This document shows, one piece after another, positions 53,706 to 64,000 of a DNA stretch of 64,000 nucleotides. The translations under genes and the position numbers were made by a program. Source of the DNA: Drosophila miranda (lineage: Eukaryota > Arthropoda > Insecta > Diptera > Drosophilidae); contig NW_022881614.1 of NCBI RefSeq assembly GCF_003369915.1, forward strand, positions 14,872,001-14,936,000, in the 5' to 3' direction. Every line of letters begins with the position of its first letter. The first letter of the stretch is position 1. Below the pieces are notes generated by a model. That model was not told where the DNA came from, did not search any database, and was given only the letters and a program-made list of their open reading frames with translations.

Positions 53706-55348
53706 CTGTTGCCAAAATAAATGTAGCCAAAGCCACTCCCATGCAGAGTGAAGATCTGTTCCCAGAGGTAGCAGCTACAGCTTCAGCTGAGCCTGAAAAA
53801 TCGGTCAATGGCCCCGAAACCCAACTTACCCCACCGGATATGCCAATGGAACCGATACCCTCCACTCAATTCCTACCCGGAAGCAGTGTGGAGGCAACTC
53901 CAGCTTCGGAGACCTCACCAAGGAAATCCAGCGCACGCTTGTGCAATTTGGTGAGTAAACGACGCATACCTTCTGCTGATTATGCTAATGCTTCCTCCCT
54001 CTGCTTTCAGAATTCTCCACCGGATCGCAAACAGACCAATAACTCCACGAGCCCCACATTAAGGCCGAAGCCAACTGGGCATTTGACAGGGCGCGGGGCT
54101 CAGCTGATCAACATGATTCGCAACAAGAAACTGGACGGCGGGTGCGGCTCTATATCCTCCTATGCCCCCCTGTCGTCCCGTGTTCAGGTTACTCCGGCAC
54201 GTGTACTTGACCGAGCGGAACAGTTGTCCACGCCCACCAGTGAGCTAAACGAGCTGACGGGAACGGAGCATACCTCAAACCCCATACAGGCCAAGGATCT
54301 GCTGGTGTTTTCGAAGCGCCTGCCCTCGCCTTCGGCCAGTCCGTCGGTGAGCATCCTGAAGCGGAAACTGCGCTGTGAGAGCATCTATGACTGCCCTGCC
54401 CTGAAGCGCAAGCGGGTCAGCTTCCACGATCCGCCTGTGTCCGTTACCAAGGAATATCTGCGGGACGCGGATGAGAGTCGCAGCAGCAAGCCCAAGCGTT
54501 GTCTGCTGATGGACAAGATCGCCCAGACATCCGCGCTGAAGCGCCGTGGTCGTCTGGACAGCATCACTGAGATTGAGAAGTTTGCCCACGAACAAACGGC
54601 CAGGTCACCCACAGCGGACAAAACGCTGGACAAATCCTCAGATGTCGTGGAGGAGGATGCTTTCACCACCCTCAAGTGGAACGATTCAACGACGACGGCG
54701 CACAACTGTACTCCCAGTTTCCATTCCGGTGCAGCCAGCACTGGAGAGAGCTTCAAGGAGGGGAGAGAGGCAACCGTCTGCCAGGATGTCGCTATTTTGG
54801 ACACAGACAAGGCGCTGGATCTGCTGGTGAGCCGGTGCTCCCTGGAGACCGTCTTGCAGCGCTACTTTGACGAGGACACTGGCTCCACTCTGAAGAGTGC
54901 CGGCATAGTGGCCAAATTCCTGTCCAGCCAGATGAGCAGCAACGATAAACTCAAGACGAATGTGCTGGAGACGCTGTACGAGAATTACTCCAAGGACTTT
55001 TTGGACCACGCTGTGCGCGAGAATCTCTCGTCGGTGGTTTGCGATCGGCTCAATCTGCAATCGGTGCTCGACTACATATGCGCCAAGTCAAAGAGCAACA
55101 ACAACTGCCGCAATAGCCTGTTGGCCCAGGTTTCGGACATCCTCAAGAGCGACACAGAGCGTCTCGCCTTAGTCCAGCAGCTGTTGCTGCAGTGGACCCC
55201 TAGCGATGACCAACTGTTTGATCTCATCAACCACCTGATACGTTCTCGCAGCGATCGAAACACAAACAGCCACAGCAGCTGCAGCGTCGCCGTCGGCAGC
55301 TCTGACAATGTGGCCGAAACAGCAGCGGACTCCTCCTCCAACTTATAA
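53706..55348 (+). pseudogene. Rif1: Rif1 C-terminal region with PP1-docking motifs
   Basis: Acceptor CTCGCCTTTAG at 53705, continuing in an open frame to the TAA at 55346-55348. A 60-bp intron (53951-54010, GTGAGT...CTTTCAG) lies in frame and open. SILK and RVSF are 52 bases apart, the usual order in metazoan RIF1 C-terminal halves. Confidence 0.8.
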
Positions 55349-55909
55349 GCAGATCCAGACAACGGGAGCCCTCCCGTTGAATCCATTGAAACCACAGCTT
55401 TTCAGCAAACATAAATAATTGTATTTATAACATGCTGCTATTGCACACCCATGGATACACACCACTTGGATCTTAGTTAAGCTTTAGTTGATCCTTAAGT
55501 TAATTATTTTATAGTCATATATTGAGAGTTTTGCATTAATTGTAAAACTTTTTGAATACATGTCTTAATTCATTTGTACACTAAAAAAAATTAAGTAACA
55601 GTTGTGGCAGAAAAAGGTCCCAGACATGTCTGTTGTTTGAAATGGCACAGTTATATACTGTATGGTTAGAGCCACTGTGCAAGCCCGCGCACTCGAATTT
55701 CTTTTCTTTCCACAATGGGTTAAATGCGATTATTCGAAAATTCGTAACTTGATTTTGGTATTTTTTCGTACAAAGGCGACTTCCAACACTAAAAAAGAAA
55801 ACGCTTTTAGGGGATATTTTGTCTATCGAAGTCAGGTCAGACTGTAATTTTGTTTTTGATACTTAGGTAGGGTGATTGTTTGTAATTGACGCGAGTCGAC
55901 GACGTCCAC
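55349..55909 (+). other. Intergenic region between Rif1 and the coiled-coil gene
   Basis: AT-rich sequence holding the Rif1 3' UTR and the promoter of the next gene. I see no canonical AATAAA close to the Rif1 stop and no gene or repeat. Confidence 0.6.
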
Positions 55910-55975
55910 ATGGCTGAGAACACTGCCAAGGATGCTGCTGGCCTGGAAAGTTCATTGGATTTTTCCATTGTCCAG
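55910..55975 (+). CDS. Coiled-coil gene exon 1
   Basis: 66 bp with the start codon, donor CCAG/GTGCGT, phase 0. Confidence 0.8.
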
Positions 55976-58900
55976 GTGCGTAACCCCACGAAAGAGCTCC
56001 CTTGGAAGGATCATTGAGTCCTTGTTCTCTTTGCAGCAAAACGAAAACGAAAATGCCGAAGGATATGCGCAGATAACGGGCAGCTCGAATGATTTGTCCC
56101 TGTTACAAGTGAGTGCTGTGCTGGAACGGTTTCCCGTTCGTACATCCACTAAATCCAAAAACGTATTCTTTTTGCCCTTCACAGAATGTATCCACCAGCA
56201 CAACGATAAGCGGCGGAAATGGTGGCGGAGGCAGGTGCAAAGGTCGCCTGGATAGTCTAAAAGAAAATTTGTCCAAACAACAGGTGACTAGAGCCCCCCT
56301 TAACTCTATAAAATATTTCGTTGTCAAGCAAATGCATATCGATTGCCTTAGGAACGTTTGATGGCACTGCGGGAGCGAGCGCAACGGCGGCCCAGCAAGA
56401 GTGAATCCATGGAATCGCTGAAAACACTGGGACAGAAGCTGACCGTGCTCAAGGCGCGGTCTGGTGGCATCGCAGTGAGCGATGCCTCTACTCCCCTGGC
56501 TACGCCCACAAAGGAAAAAAAGGACGACTCTCTGGAAATTTCGTTGCTGCAGCCTAGTGGCAGTGAAAAACTTCTGATGCTCACACAGCGCACGGAACAG
56601 AATCGGGCGCTGCTCGAACAGCGAAAGCGAGATATGGCCAAAACGCTGCTCTCCGTCAGGTCTGGCCTCAGCCAAAGTTACAGTCACAGTCACAGCCACA
56701 GCCACACCAATGCCGATCTGGGCTCCTCCATGACTGACCTACGGCAGGCCGTGGCGCCAGAGGCCAATGCTCCCGTCTCCCGACATCGCTCTGCCTTGGA
56801 ACTGCAGCAGCAAGCCGACGAAATGGACGAGAATCGTATGAAGTTGCTAAAGAACAGGATGAAGATCACCGAGCTCAAACAGAGCCGGCAGAAGCAAGAA
56901 ATGCAGGAGCTGCGCCAAGAGCTGGCCAGGCGGGCCAGTCTCATCGAGCAATTGGAAATGTCCGGGGCCGAGCTGCAGCGCACTCTAACGCGGAGAGACG
57001 AAGAGTTGGAGCAGATGCGTGCAGATGTGGTGCCCGAGAGAAACAGCCTGCAAGAACAGGAGTACTCTAGACTTCACTCTGAGGTGGCGACCATGAAGGA
57101 GCGCCTGTCAGAGCTTGAAAACATCAACGACATGCTGGAGACGACGCGATGCGAGCTCACTGAGGAGCTGAGTACGGCGCGAGAGCAGCTGCACACGACT
57201 ACCACAGAGGTGCAGGTCAATGAAGAGCTGGCCAAGCAACTGAGCGGCCTCCAGGCAGCCTACGATGAATTGCGGCGGGAGGCCGACTCCCCCACGAAGC
57301 TGGAGGTGAGCGACAGCAACGTCTCCGAGCGTCTGATCCAGCTGGAGGCGACGATAGCCGCGCAGTGCTTACAACTGGAGGAACAAAAGGCGGCCATGGC
57401 CAGTCAGAGCGAAGAGCTGGCCGAGAAGACAACTGAATTGAATGTGCTCAATGTGAACCTGCGCCTGCTTGAGGAGAAACTCGCCCAGAGCAGCCGGAGC
57501 AAGCCGCTATTTCTGGACGAGGAGGACTCCTCGGCGGCCAGCGAGCAGCTGAAGGAAAAACTTCAGCAGCTGAAGCAGAAGCTGGACGAGTCAAACAAGG
57601 TCAACATCAAGCTGAAGCTAAAGTGCAAGCAGGCCGAGAAGCAGTTGCAGAAGATTCAGGCCCAGGACAGACAGCAGGAATTGGCCGCTTTGGCGGCCGA
57701 GAACGAGACTCTGCAACAGCGAATCACTGTACTGGAGGACGAGAAGGGCCAGTGGCAGTTGTCCAATATGCTGGAAGAGGGGGATGGAGAGGCGGAGGGA
57801 CAGACGCATCCTGAGATCAATCCACTCCAAAGGGAGGCCGTCCGACTACTGGAGGAACAGAAAATGGAGATGCAGCAGGCCCTGGAGGCTCTGCAGCAGG
57901 GCAACGAGTCCGCCCGCGTGGAGTCCGAGCTGAGCGAAGTCCACTTGGAGGAACATCTCTCTCAGCGCGTCCAGCAACTGGAGCAGGAGGCCCACGAGCA
58001 GATCCAGCAACTGCATGCACTCCAGTCCGAGAAGGAGGCACTCGACAAGAAGCTTTCGCACTATGTAAACGAGAACATGGAGTTGCTGGACAAGCTGGAA
58101 AAGATCAGTGCCTCCAGTTCCGCCGAGTCCATCGAAATTGTTGAGCGGCCGTCGCAGCAGCAGCTGGAATGCTTCGACCCCCGTCGTCCGGCCAGCGAGG
58201 GCGATGCCCAGGAACAGAAGCAGCAACAGCAGCAAGAGGAGGAAGAGGCGTCGGCGGCGCCCATTCCCTGGCTGCCCAGTGTCGTGAATGAACTTACTCA
58301 AGCGGATCTCACGGCCGATGCCAGCGAGAGTATCAACCTGCTCAGGGAAGAGCGCAGCGAACTGCTCCAGAGGATCGAGCTGTTCTCCAACGAGCGACGC
58401 GAGGTGCTCGAGAGGATGGAGCAGCTGACGGCGGAGAATGGCGACTTGCAGGCGAGACTGGATGGCCAGAAGGAGCAACTGATGCGCCTAACAGCTGACA
58501 ACTCCCGGCTGGAGTCAAGATTGAGCGAAGGACATCAACTGAGCGAGCGCTCGAACCTCTCGCAGGAGCTCAGTTCCATGCAGCGCTCCTCAGAGGTGGT
58601 GGCCGCCCTCGATACCGGCGAAGGTGGTCCCGCCCTCTTCGACAAGTGCGAGCGATCCCTCAGCAAATTGAACTCCAAGCTGGAGGCGTACCGCAAGGCC
58701 GATCGCCAGGCCAAGATCAATGCGTCCAAGAAATTGGCCAAGGAGGCCAAAAACTGCCACACCCAGCTGACGGAACTCCTGCAGAAGGTGAAGGAAGCCA
58801 GCACGGCGGTGGAAACGGTCACTGTCGTGGAGACAGTGGTAGCTGTGACGGCTCCCAACGGCAAGGCTCTGGCCGAGTACGAAAAACTTACGGCCCAGAA

Positions 58901-61900
58901 TGCAGAGCTCAAGGTAGAGCTGTCCAGGCTGCGCCTAGAGCTAGAAGAATTCCAGGATAGCTATGAGCCAGCCCCAGCCCCAGCCCCAGAGCCCCAACTG
59001 GCCATTGCAGCGGTGGATGAACATCAGGCAGATCTGGCGAAGGAAGTGCAAAAATTGCAAACTACCCTGGAGGAACACTTGCAGACAATAGCCGATCTTC
59101 GCGGCGGGGAATCCGTACACCTGCATTTGATAGCCTCGCAGGAAGCCAGGCTGACGCAGCTCCAGCAGCAGGTGGAGCAGTTCCATCAAGTGCTGAACAA
59201 CAAGGAAATGGGCCACGAGAAGTACATGGAGCAACAGACGCGGGTTCGACGGGAGCTGGAGGCTCGCGCCGAGTCTATGGAGGGGGAGATGAGCATACTC
59301 CAGGCCCTGGTTGCCGAACAGAAGCAGCAACTGATTGAGAATCTCAGCGAGAGCGAGCACACGCTCAATCTGAAGATCCTGGAGCTACAGTCCGCCCAGG
59401 CGGAGATACGGGAGCTGCGCGCCAAGGAGGAAGATCCCGGCCATCTCAAGGAGTCGCTGAGGGTGAGCAAGTCCCTGGCCGCGCAGCAGGTGAGCGAACT
59501 GGCTACCAAACAAGAAACGATCGAGGCCCTCAACCAGCAGCTGCAGGAGTTGTACCAGAGCCTCGACCAGGCCAAGCAGGAAGAGCAGCACAAGCAGAGA
59601 GATCTGCGCGAAAAGCTTAAGAAGTATGCCCTCAACCTGAAGAAGCGCAGCCAAGAGAACGCCGAACTGGAGCAGAAGCTCAAGGAGCTCTCAGAGCGGC
59701 CCCAGGAAGCGGCCATAGATCACGAGCTGGTGGACAACCTGCAGCAGCAGGTGGCACGCCTCAACGAGGAGCTGAAGACCAAGATCCATGCGAATCTGGA
59801 GAGTCGCGACGCCTTGCGCCAACTCAAGCAGCAGCTCCAAGAGCAGGAACATCTCCTGCAGCAGCGCGACGAGGAGCAGCAGCGTCTGCACGTGGAACTG
59901 CAGAGCACGGTACGTGCCAACACCGAGCTGCGACGCGAGCAGGCCCAATGGGAGCAGAAGCAGTCGGAGCAAGAGCACCGTCTGTACCGCCAACTGGAGC
60001 AGAAGTCCACCAAGTTCGACAAGTCCAAGGAGGTGATCAAGCACCGCAATGCCACCATTCAGGCATTGCAGCGCGAGCTTCAGCAAGTGCGCCTGCAGCT
60101 CGAGGACAAATCGAAGGCAGCAGTCGAGCCTCGCGAGGAGGAGGCGCAGCTCAGGGTCCAGCTGCAGGAGGCCCAGAAGCAAAACTTGCTGCTGGCCCAG
60201 CAGTATGCCAGCGACAAGGCCGATTTCCAGGTGAGTGACAGTGCTGAGAGACGGAAAGCGGACGCGAATGAATGCAGAAATCGTTGAACTACTACTATTT
60301 CCAGGTGACCGTCGGCCGCCTTGAGACCTTTCACGGAGGCATCCAGGCCAAGCTGCAGCAGGATGCGTCCTACATTGAGTCCCTCGAGTCGCAGAACACG
60401 GAGCTGCTCGCCAAGAGCGCCGCCCTGGAGGAACAGATGGCCAGTCTGGCCAACCAGCAGGCCGCGGCCCAGGATCGGGCCAGTCTCTTCAAGCAGCAGC
60501 TGCAGCAGAACTCCTCCCAGCAAAAGGAGCACGAGACGCAGCTGCGAGAGCGCGTGCGAGAGCTGGCCGAACGGGAGCAGGCACATAACCGCCAAATGGA
60601 GCTTCTGGCCGGCGAGTCGGAGGATTCCCGCGAGCAACTGGTCCAGCTTCGAGCGGAGTACGAGGCGCTGAGGGTCAAACACAGCCAGTTGATGGCCCAG
60701 GCCCAGGCGGAGCGCGAAACGATGAGCAGCCACAGCGAGGAAGAGTTAGCCGATCTCCACGAGCAGCTGACCCTCAGGGAGTCGGAGCTGCAGCGCCAGC
60801 GGCAGGTGTACGATGCCAAACTGGCCGCCAAGGCTACCGAACTGGACGAGATCGAGTGCGACCTCAATGCTCACATGGAGCGCGCAACTGCCGAGAGTCG
60901 CGATCAGCAGCTGGAACGGGCCCAGGAGCAGATCAGCCAACGGGGCGAGGAGCTCAGTCGCGTCAGCGAGGAGCTGCAAGAGGTGGAGCGGGAACGTTCC
61001 ACCTTGAGCCGCGAGGTGACGCTGCTCCGGCTGCAGCAGGATAGCGCCGAGCAGGACGTCTTGGAGCTGCAGGAGCTGCGGATGCAAGTCATTCAGGTAT
61101 GACAGAGGCACACTGTTACAAGTGTATTTCAAAAGTTACAAAATTTATTTATACTACACAGGACAAGACGGAGATGGACGACCTGCGCTCGCAAATCGAC
61201 TCGCTCTGCGCGAACCACACCCAGGAGCTGCAGATCCTCCAGCAGCAGATCGCCGAATGGGACACCCTCGGCCAGAACCAGACCGACGACCAGGTCTACA
61301 TCGAGACAGAGAACAAGCGGTTGGCCGAGCAACTAGTCGAACTGCAGGCGCGCCTTGAGGAGCAGGCCTCTGTTTCCGCTTCTGTCGCTCCAGCTGCATC
61401 CTTTTTCTTTGCCAGCGAAGCCGCTGCGGCTCCATCGCCCTTCGACGAGATTGTCCAGCCTCCGAGGAACTTCAGCCAGCAGTTGTCCGCTGCCCCTCCC
61501 CAGGCCACGCTGCCTCCCCCGCCCACAATCGAGGATTTGCAGCGGAATGTCTCGGATCTGGAGAAGCATGCCCAGGACCTGGAAACCAAGCTCTTGGCCC
61601 GCAATCAGGCGGTTTCCGACCAGGAGCGCCGTCTGTCGGAGCTGGAGCGACAGCTGCACGAACGGGATGAGCAGCTGGCAGAGATTAGGGCTGCCGAAGA
61701 GGAGCGCGAGCGACTTGCAGCCCTCGAGAAACTGATCCTACCGACGGCGGCGCCCTCGCTGGATATGTTCTTTGGCGTGGGTGGCCCGGGCGACACTGTG
61801 CCGGATGCGGCCACCCGTCAGCAGCTGGACTGGGGTCAGCCTCAGGCCGAGCCCGTGGTGGAGCCAATTATTACACCAAAGAAAGCGTACATCTGCCATC

Positions 61901-64000
61901 CGCAGCAGGAGGGGAAGCAGGCAATCGACTGGGGCGTCGACGAGGATCCCTGGGCAAGTGCCGCAGCCGCCCAAGCCACCCAGGACACTGAGATCCGCAC
62001 ACAACCCGATGGTGAGGCACTGCACGCGAGGATTGAACAGCTTGAGCAGCAGTTGGCCACAACCGAACAGCAAAAGTCCGAGTTTCAGACGAAAACCGCA
62101 AAGCTATTGAAACGACTCAAGGAGTACAAGAGCAAGGCCCAGATTACAGTCACCGCATCGGACAACGACCTCGACGGGGCCATCATCGAGGAGCTGAAGC
62201 ATCAGCTGCAGCTGCAGGAGGCCCGCCAGGCAAAGAACGAGGAGCTTGTGCAGCAGCACTCCCTCGAGAGGGAGAAACTGAGCAAGCGCATCGATGTGCT
62301 CACCGCCGGAAATGATCGCATGGCCGAGTTGAAGGAGCGCCAGGACAGGGACGTGCAAATGTACCAGGCACGCATCCGCGAGCTCCAGGAGAAGCTCACC
62401 CAGCTGGACCAATGGGATGTACCAGCCGCAGTTGCAGCCCCACCTTTGGATGCGGCGCCTGTGGATACTGTACCCAAGGCCAGCGATGCAGAGTCCCTCA
62501 TTCAAATTGAAAATCTACAGGCGGAAAATATGGACCTGAATGCCGAGTGTCAGGAATTACAGTCACAGCTGCGGGAGGAGAAGCGTCAGGCCCAGTTGGC
62601 AGAGGAGACGGCTGCCCAGGCCCAGGCACAGCGGGAAGAGTTGAGGGAACATCTGTCTCAGTTACAAGCGGAGCTGGAAGAGCTTCGAGGCAGCCAGGTG
62701 GAGGCTAATGAGCTGCAGAGTCTCAAACTAGAGGTGGAGCAGCTGAGGAGTCGGCAGTCGGAGCACGAGGAACTTCGTACCCAGAAACTGGATCTGGAAC
62801 AGGACCTGCGGCACCGGCAGGCCGAGATTGAGGAGCTGCGACAGACCCAGCGACAAGCCGAGCAATCAGTGGCGTCGTCCGCCTCGTTCAGTGACGAGCA
62901 AATGGCCCAGCTGCAGGAGAAGGAGTCGGAGATTGTGCATCTGAAGCAGCGCATCGAGGAACTGATGCGCGAGGACCAGACCGAAAAGTTGGTGTTTGAG
63001 ATACTGACCAAGAACCAGGAGTTGCAGCTGCTGCGCATGCAGATCAAGCAACTAAAAGAGGACAGGGAGGAGCCTCCACCTCCGCCTCCGGTGGCAGCAA
63101 CAGAGACAGATCAAGAGCTGCAACATCTGCGGGCGCAGTGCCAGCAGATGTTGCTGGAGAAGTCCGACATGGAGGAGGAGTTGCGCGTGCTTAACAACCA
63201 TGTGTTGTCGAGCCTGGAGCTGGAGGATAAGATGAAGCACACGGTTCTCGAGCTGGACACCAAAAACATTGAAATAGCCGAGCTGCGCAAGTCCCTGGAA
63301 CTGCTCCAGCAGAGTCAGAGTCCAGCACAGATCCCGGATCTGGATGCCCTCAACCAGCAATGGGAGGCGGTGGTGGAGCAAAAGTGCGGAGAGGTGGCCA
63401 GCATCTGGCAGGAGCATCTTTCCCAGAGGGAGGCTGCGTTCAAGGCTCAGATGGAGCAGCAGCTGCAGCAGCAGCAGATGCAATATCCTACTGAGTCAGC
63501 CGTTCCCCAGGCAGAGGACAGCGATAACTTGCAGAGAATGCAGAAAGCCCTGGAGACGCAAGAGATGGAGATTGTCACACTCAAGGAGCAGCTGGCCATT
63601 CGCTCGGCCGAGTATGCTCGCCTCGCTGCCCAGTACGATCCCTTCCGGCTGCAGCATCAGCGACCCGGCGGCACTGGTGCAGACGACACTCAGTCGGATT
63701 ACGTGCTGAAGGCGGATCTCGACTATGCACTGATGATGCTCCATCAGCGAGACATGCGCGTTGAAGAGATGATACTCGAGCTGGGCCAGTTGTTGCAAGA
63801 GCGCGACCACCTGCAGCTGAAATTGTCGGACACTCTGCGGCAGCTGGAGGCAGAGCGCGTTCGTGCCAGCGAGGACCGTAAATTACACTTACAGTTTCCT
63901 TGAAGCCGGTTCCGATTGCTCATTCATTTCGACGTTTTTTCTTTGCAGCTGCACTGGCAGCCAGTGCCGAGAGCAGTGCCAATGCCTCCTCATCGACCGC
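55910..64000 (+). CDS. Very large golgin-like coiled-coil protein, possibly lava lamp (3' end outside the window)
   Basis: Seven exons seen: 55910-55975, 56037-56108, 56185-56283, 56352-60230, 60305-61096, 61162-63877 and 63949 to the edge; about 2560 residues so far. The start MAENTAKDAAGLESSLDFSI follows a short 5' UTR. From about 56800 nearly everything is heptad-patterned coiled coil (Leu/Glu/Gln/Lys rich), broken by a non-helical linker (about 61370-62000) with Phe and Trp motifs including AIDWGVDEDPWA. Long coiled coils of this kind are typical of Golgi tethers (golgins), centrosomal or NuMA-like proteins. Lava lamp is a candidate because of size, and Golgin-245 is unlikely because that protein is much shorter. 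No transmembrane segment or GRIP domain is visible yet. No lesions are seen in the frame. Confidence 0.8.
56037..56108 (+). CDS. Coiled-coil gene exon 2
   Basis: 72 bp, acceptor CTCTTTGCAG, donor ACAA/GTGAGT, phase 0 both sides; encodes QNENENAEGYAQITG. Confidence 0.8.
56185..56283 (+). CDS. Coiled-coil gene exon 3
   Basis: 99 bp, acceptor CCCTTCACAG, donor ACAG/GTGACT, phase 0 both sides; encodes a Gly-rich stretch then RLDSLKENLSKQQ. Confidence 0.8.
56352..60230 (+). CDS. Coiled-coil gene exon 4
   Basis: Acceptor ATTGCCTTAG, frame ERLMALRERAQRR, donor CCAG/GTGAGT. 1293 codons of nearly continuous coiled coil, with a short His/Ser repeat near 56680-56706 (SHSHSHSH). Confidence 0.88.
60305..61096 (+). 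CDS. Coiled-coil gene exon 5
   Basis: 792 bp (264 codons), acceptor TATTTCCAG, donor TCAG/GTATGA, phase 0 both sides; coiled coil throughout. Confidence 0.88.
61162..63877 (+). CDS. Coiled-coil gene exon 6
   Basis: Acceptor ACTACACAG, donor GACC/GTAAAT, phase 1. Coiled coil with the central linker (DMFFGVGG, QLDWGQPQ, DEDPWA) and Pro runs near 63070. Confidence 0.88.
63949..64000 (+). CDS. Coiled-coil gene exon 7, cut by the window edge
   Basis: Acceptor TTTCTTTGCAG; joined in phase 1 it reads PALAASAESSANASS and continues beyond the window. Confidence 0.75.
   Translation, partial: MHWQPVPRAVPMPPHRP

Larger units (their letters stand above)
51267..55348 (+). pseudogene. Rif1: Rif1, the only copy reaching its C-terminus; carries frame lesions
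   Basis: Rif1 recruits PP1 to chromatin and sets late replication timing. The HEAT-type N-terminal part (exon 1 51267-51368, exon 2 from 51441) resembles metazoan RIF1, for example SSKRLRLLLIPL and KLRVWWYLITCL. The C-terminal part has the PP1-docking motifs SILK (54350-54361) and RVSF (54413-54424), then a conserved C-terminal block with KALDLLVSRCSLETVLQRYF. Lesions: a missing C near 51478 puts exon 2 out of frame; an in-frame TAG at 52469-52471 interrupts otherwise continuous coding sequence (NTIAS-stop-SLEMERVAG). The frame also ends at 53638 before resuming at 53706, by an unusually short intron or a further shift. Later exons are 53706-53950 and 54011-55348. I call it a likely pseudogene; RNA evidence could still overturn that. 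Confidence 0.82.

Overview
The window is insect nuclear DNA from a Drosophila. It has intron-split genes with GT/AG junctions, polyglutamine-rich reading frames, housekeeping core-promoter motifs, and three recognisable loci, all on the + strand: domino (dom, SWI2/SNF2 ATPase of the Tip60/SWR1 machinery), Rif1 (replication timing and PP1 adaptor), and the 5' part of a very large golgin-like coiled-coil gene (possibly lava lamp). Exon protein sequence is close to, but clearly diverged from, what I remember of D. melanogaster Dom. Repeats in two dom introns look like the SGM/ISY (DINE-1/Helitron-type) elements of the obscura group. An obscura-group species is therefore my inference.

Layout. 1-3580: upstream sequence with Motif 1 and Motif 6 promoter words, a Tc1-type transposon rebuilt as a fold-back (678-2303), and a ~1.03 kb terminal-inverted-repeat element (2546-3579). 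3910-16253: dom through the isoform-B terminal exon (HSA domain, both ATPase lobes, acidic tail). 17513-21183: the isoform-A-specific exons (SANT domain, Q-rich C-terminus), with a 1-bp frameshift close to the end. 21184-23716: dom 3' sequence, a decayed tRNA-Tyr, a 41-codon small ORF, the Rif1 promoter and a truncated Rif1 5' end. 23717-52176: a tandem array in which the segment from the dom-A C-terminal exon to Rif1 exon 2 is repeated head-to-tail five more times, with a basic period of 5783 bp. 51267-55348: the one Rif1 copy that runs to its natural C-terminus. 55910-64000: the golgin-like gene, open at the window edge.

The array is the striking feature. Every internal unit carries a Rif1 promoter and Rif1 5' end running, in the same orientation, into a dom-A 3' end with its own poly(A) signals, so each could yield a chimeric Rif1-dom transcript. 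Copies are nearly identical and differ by a few mosaic SNPs and small indels, which points to recent unequal exchange or gene conversion. All six Rif1 5' ends share an apparent 1-bp frameshift, and the long copy also carries an in-frame stop, so Rif1 here looks non-functional. The only dom-A tail physically joined to the ATPase is frameshifted, while two detached copies keep an open frame.

Gene decay, amplification and repeat insertion together would fit a degenerating sex-linked copy of Muller element C, such as the D. miranda neo-Y. That is a hypothesis to test, not something the sequence proves.
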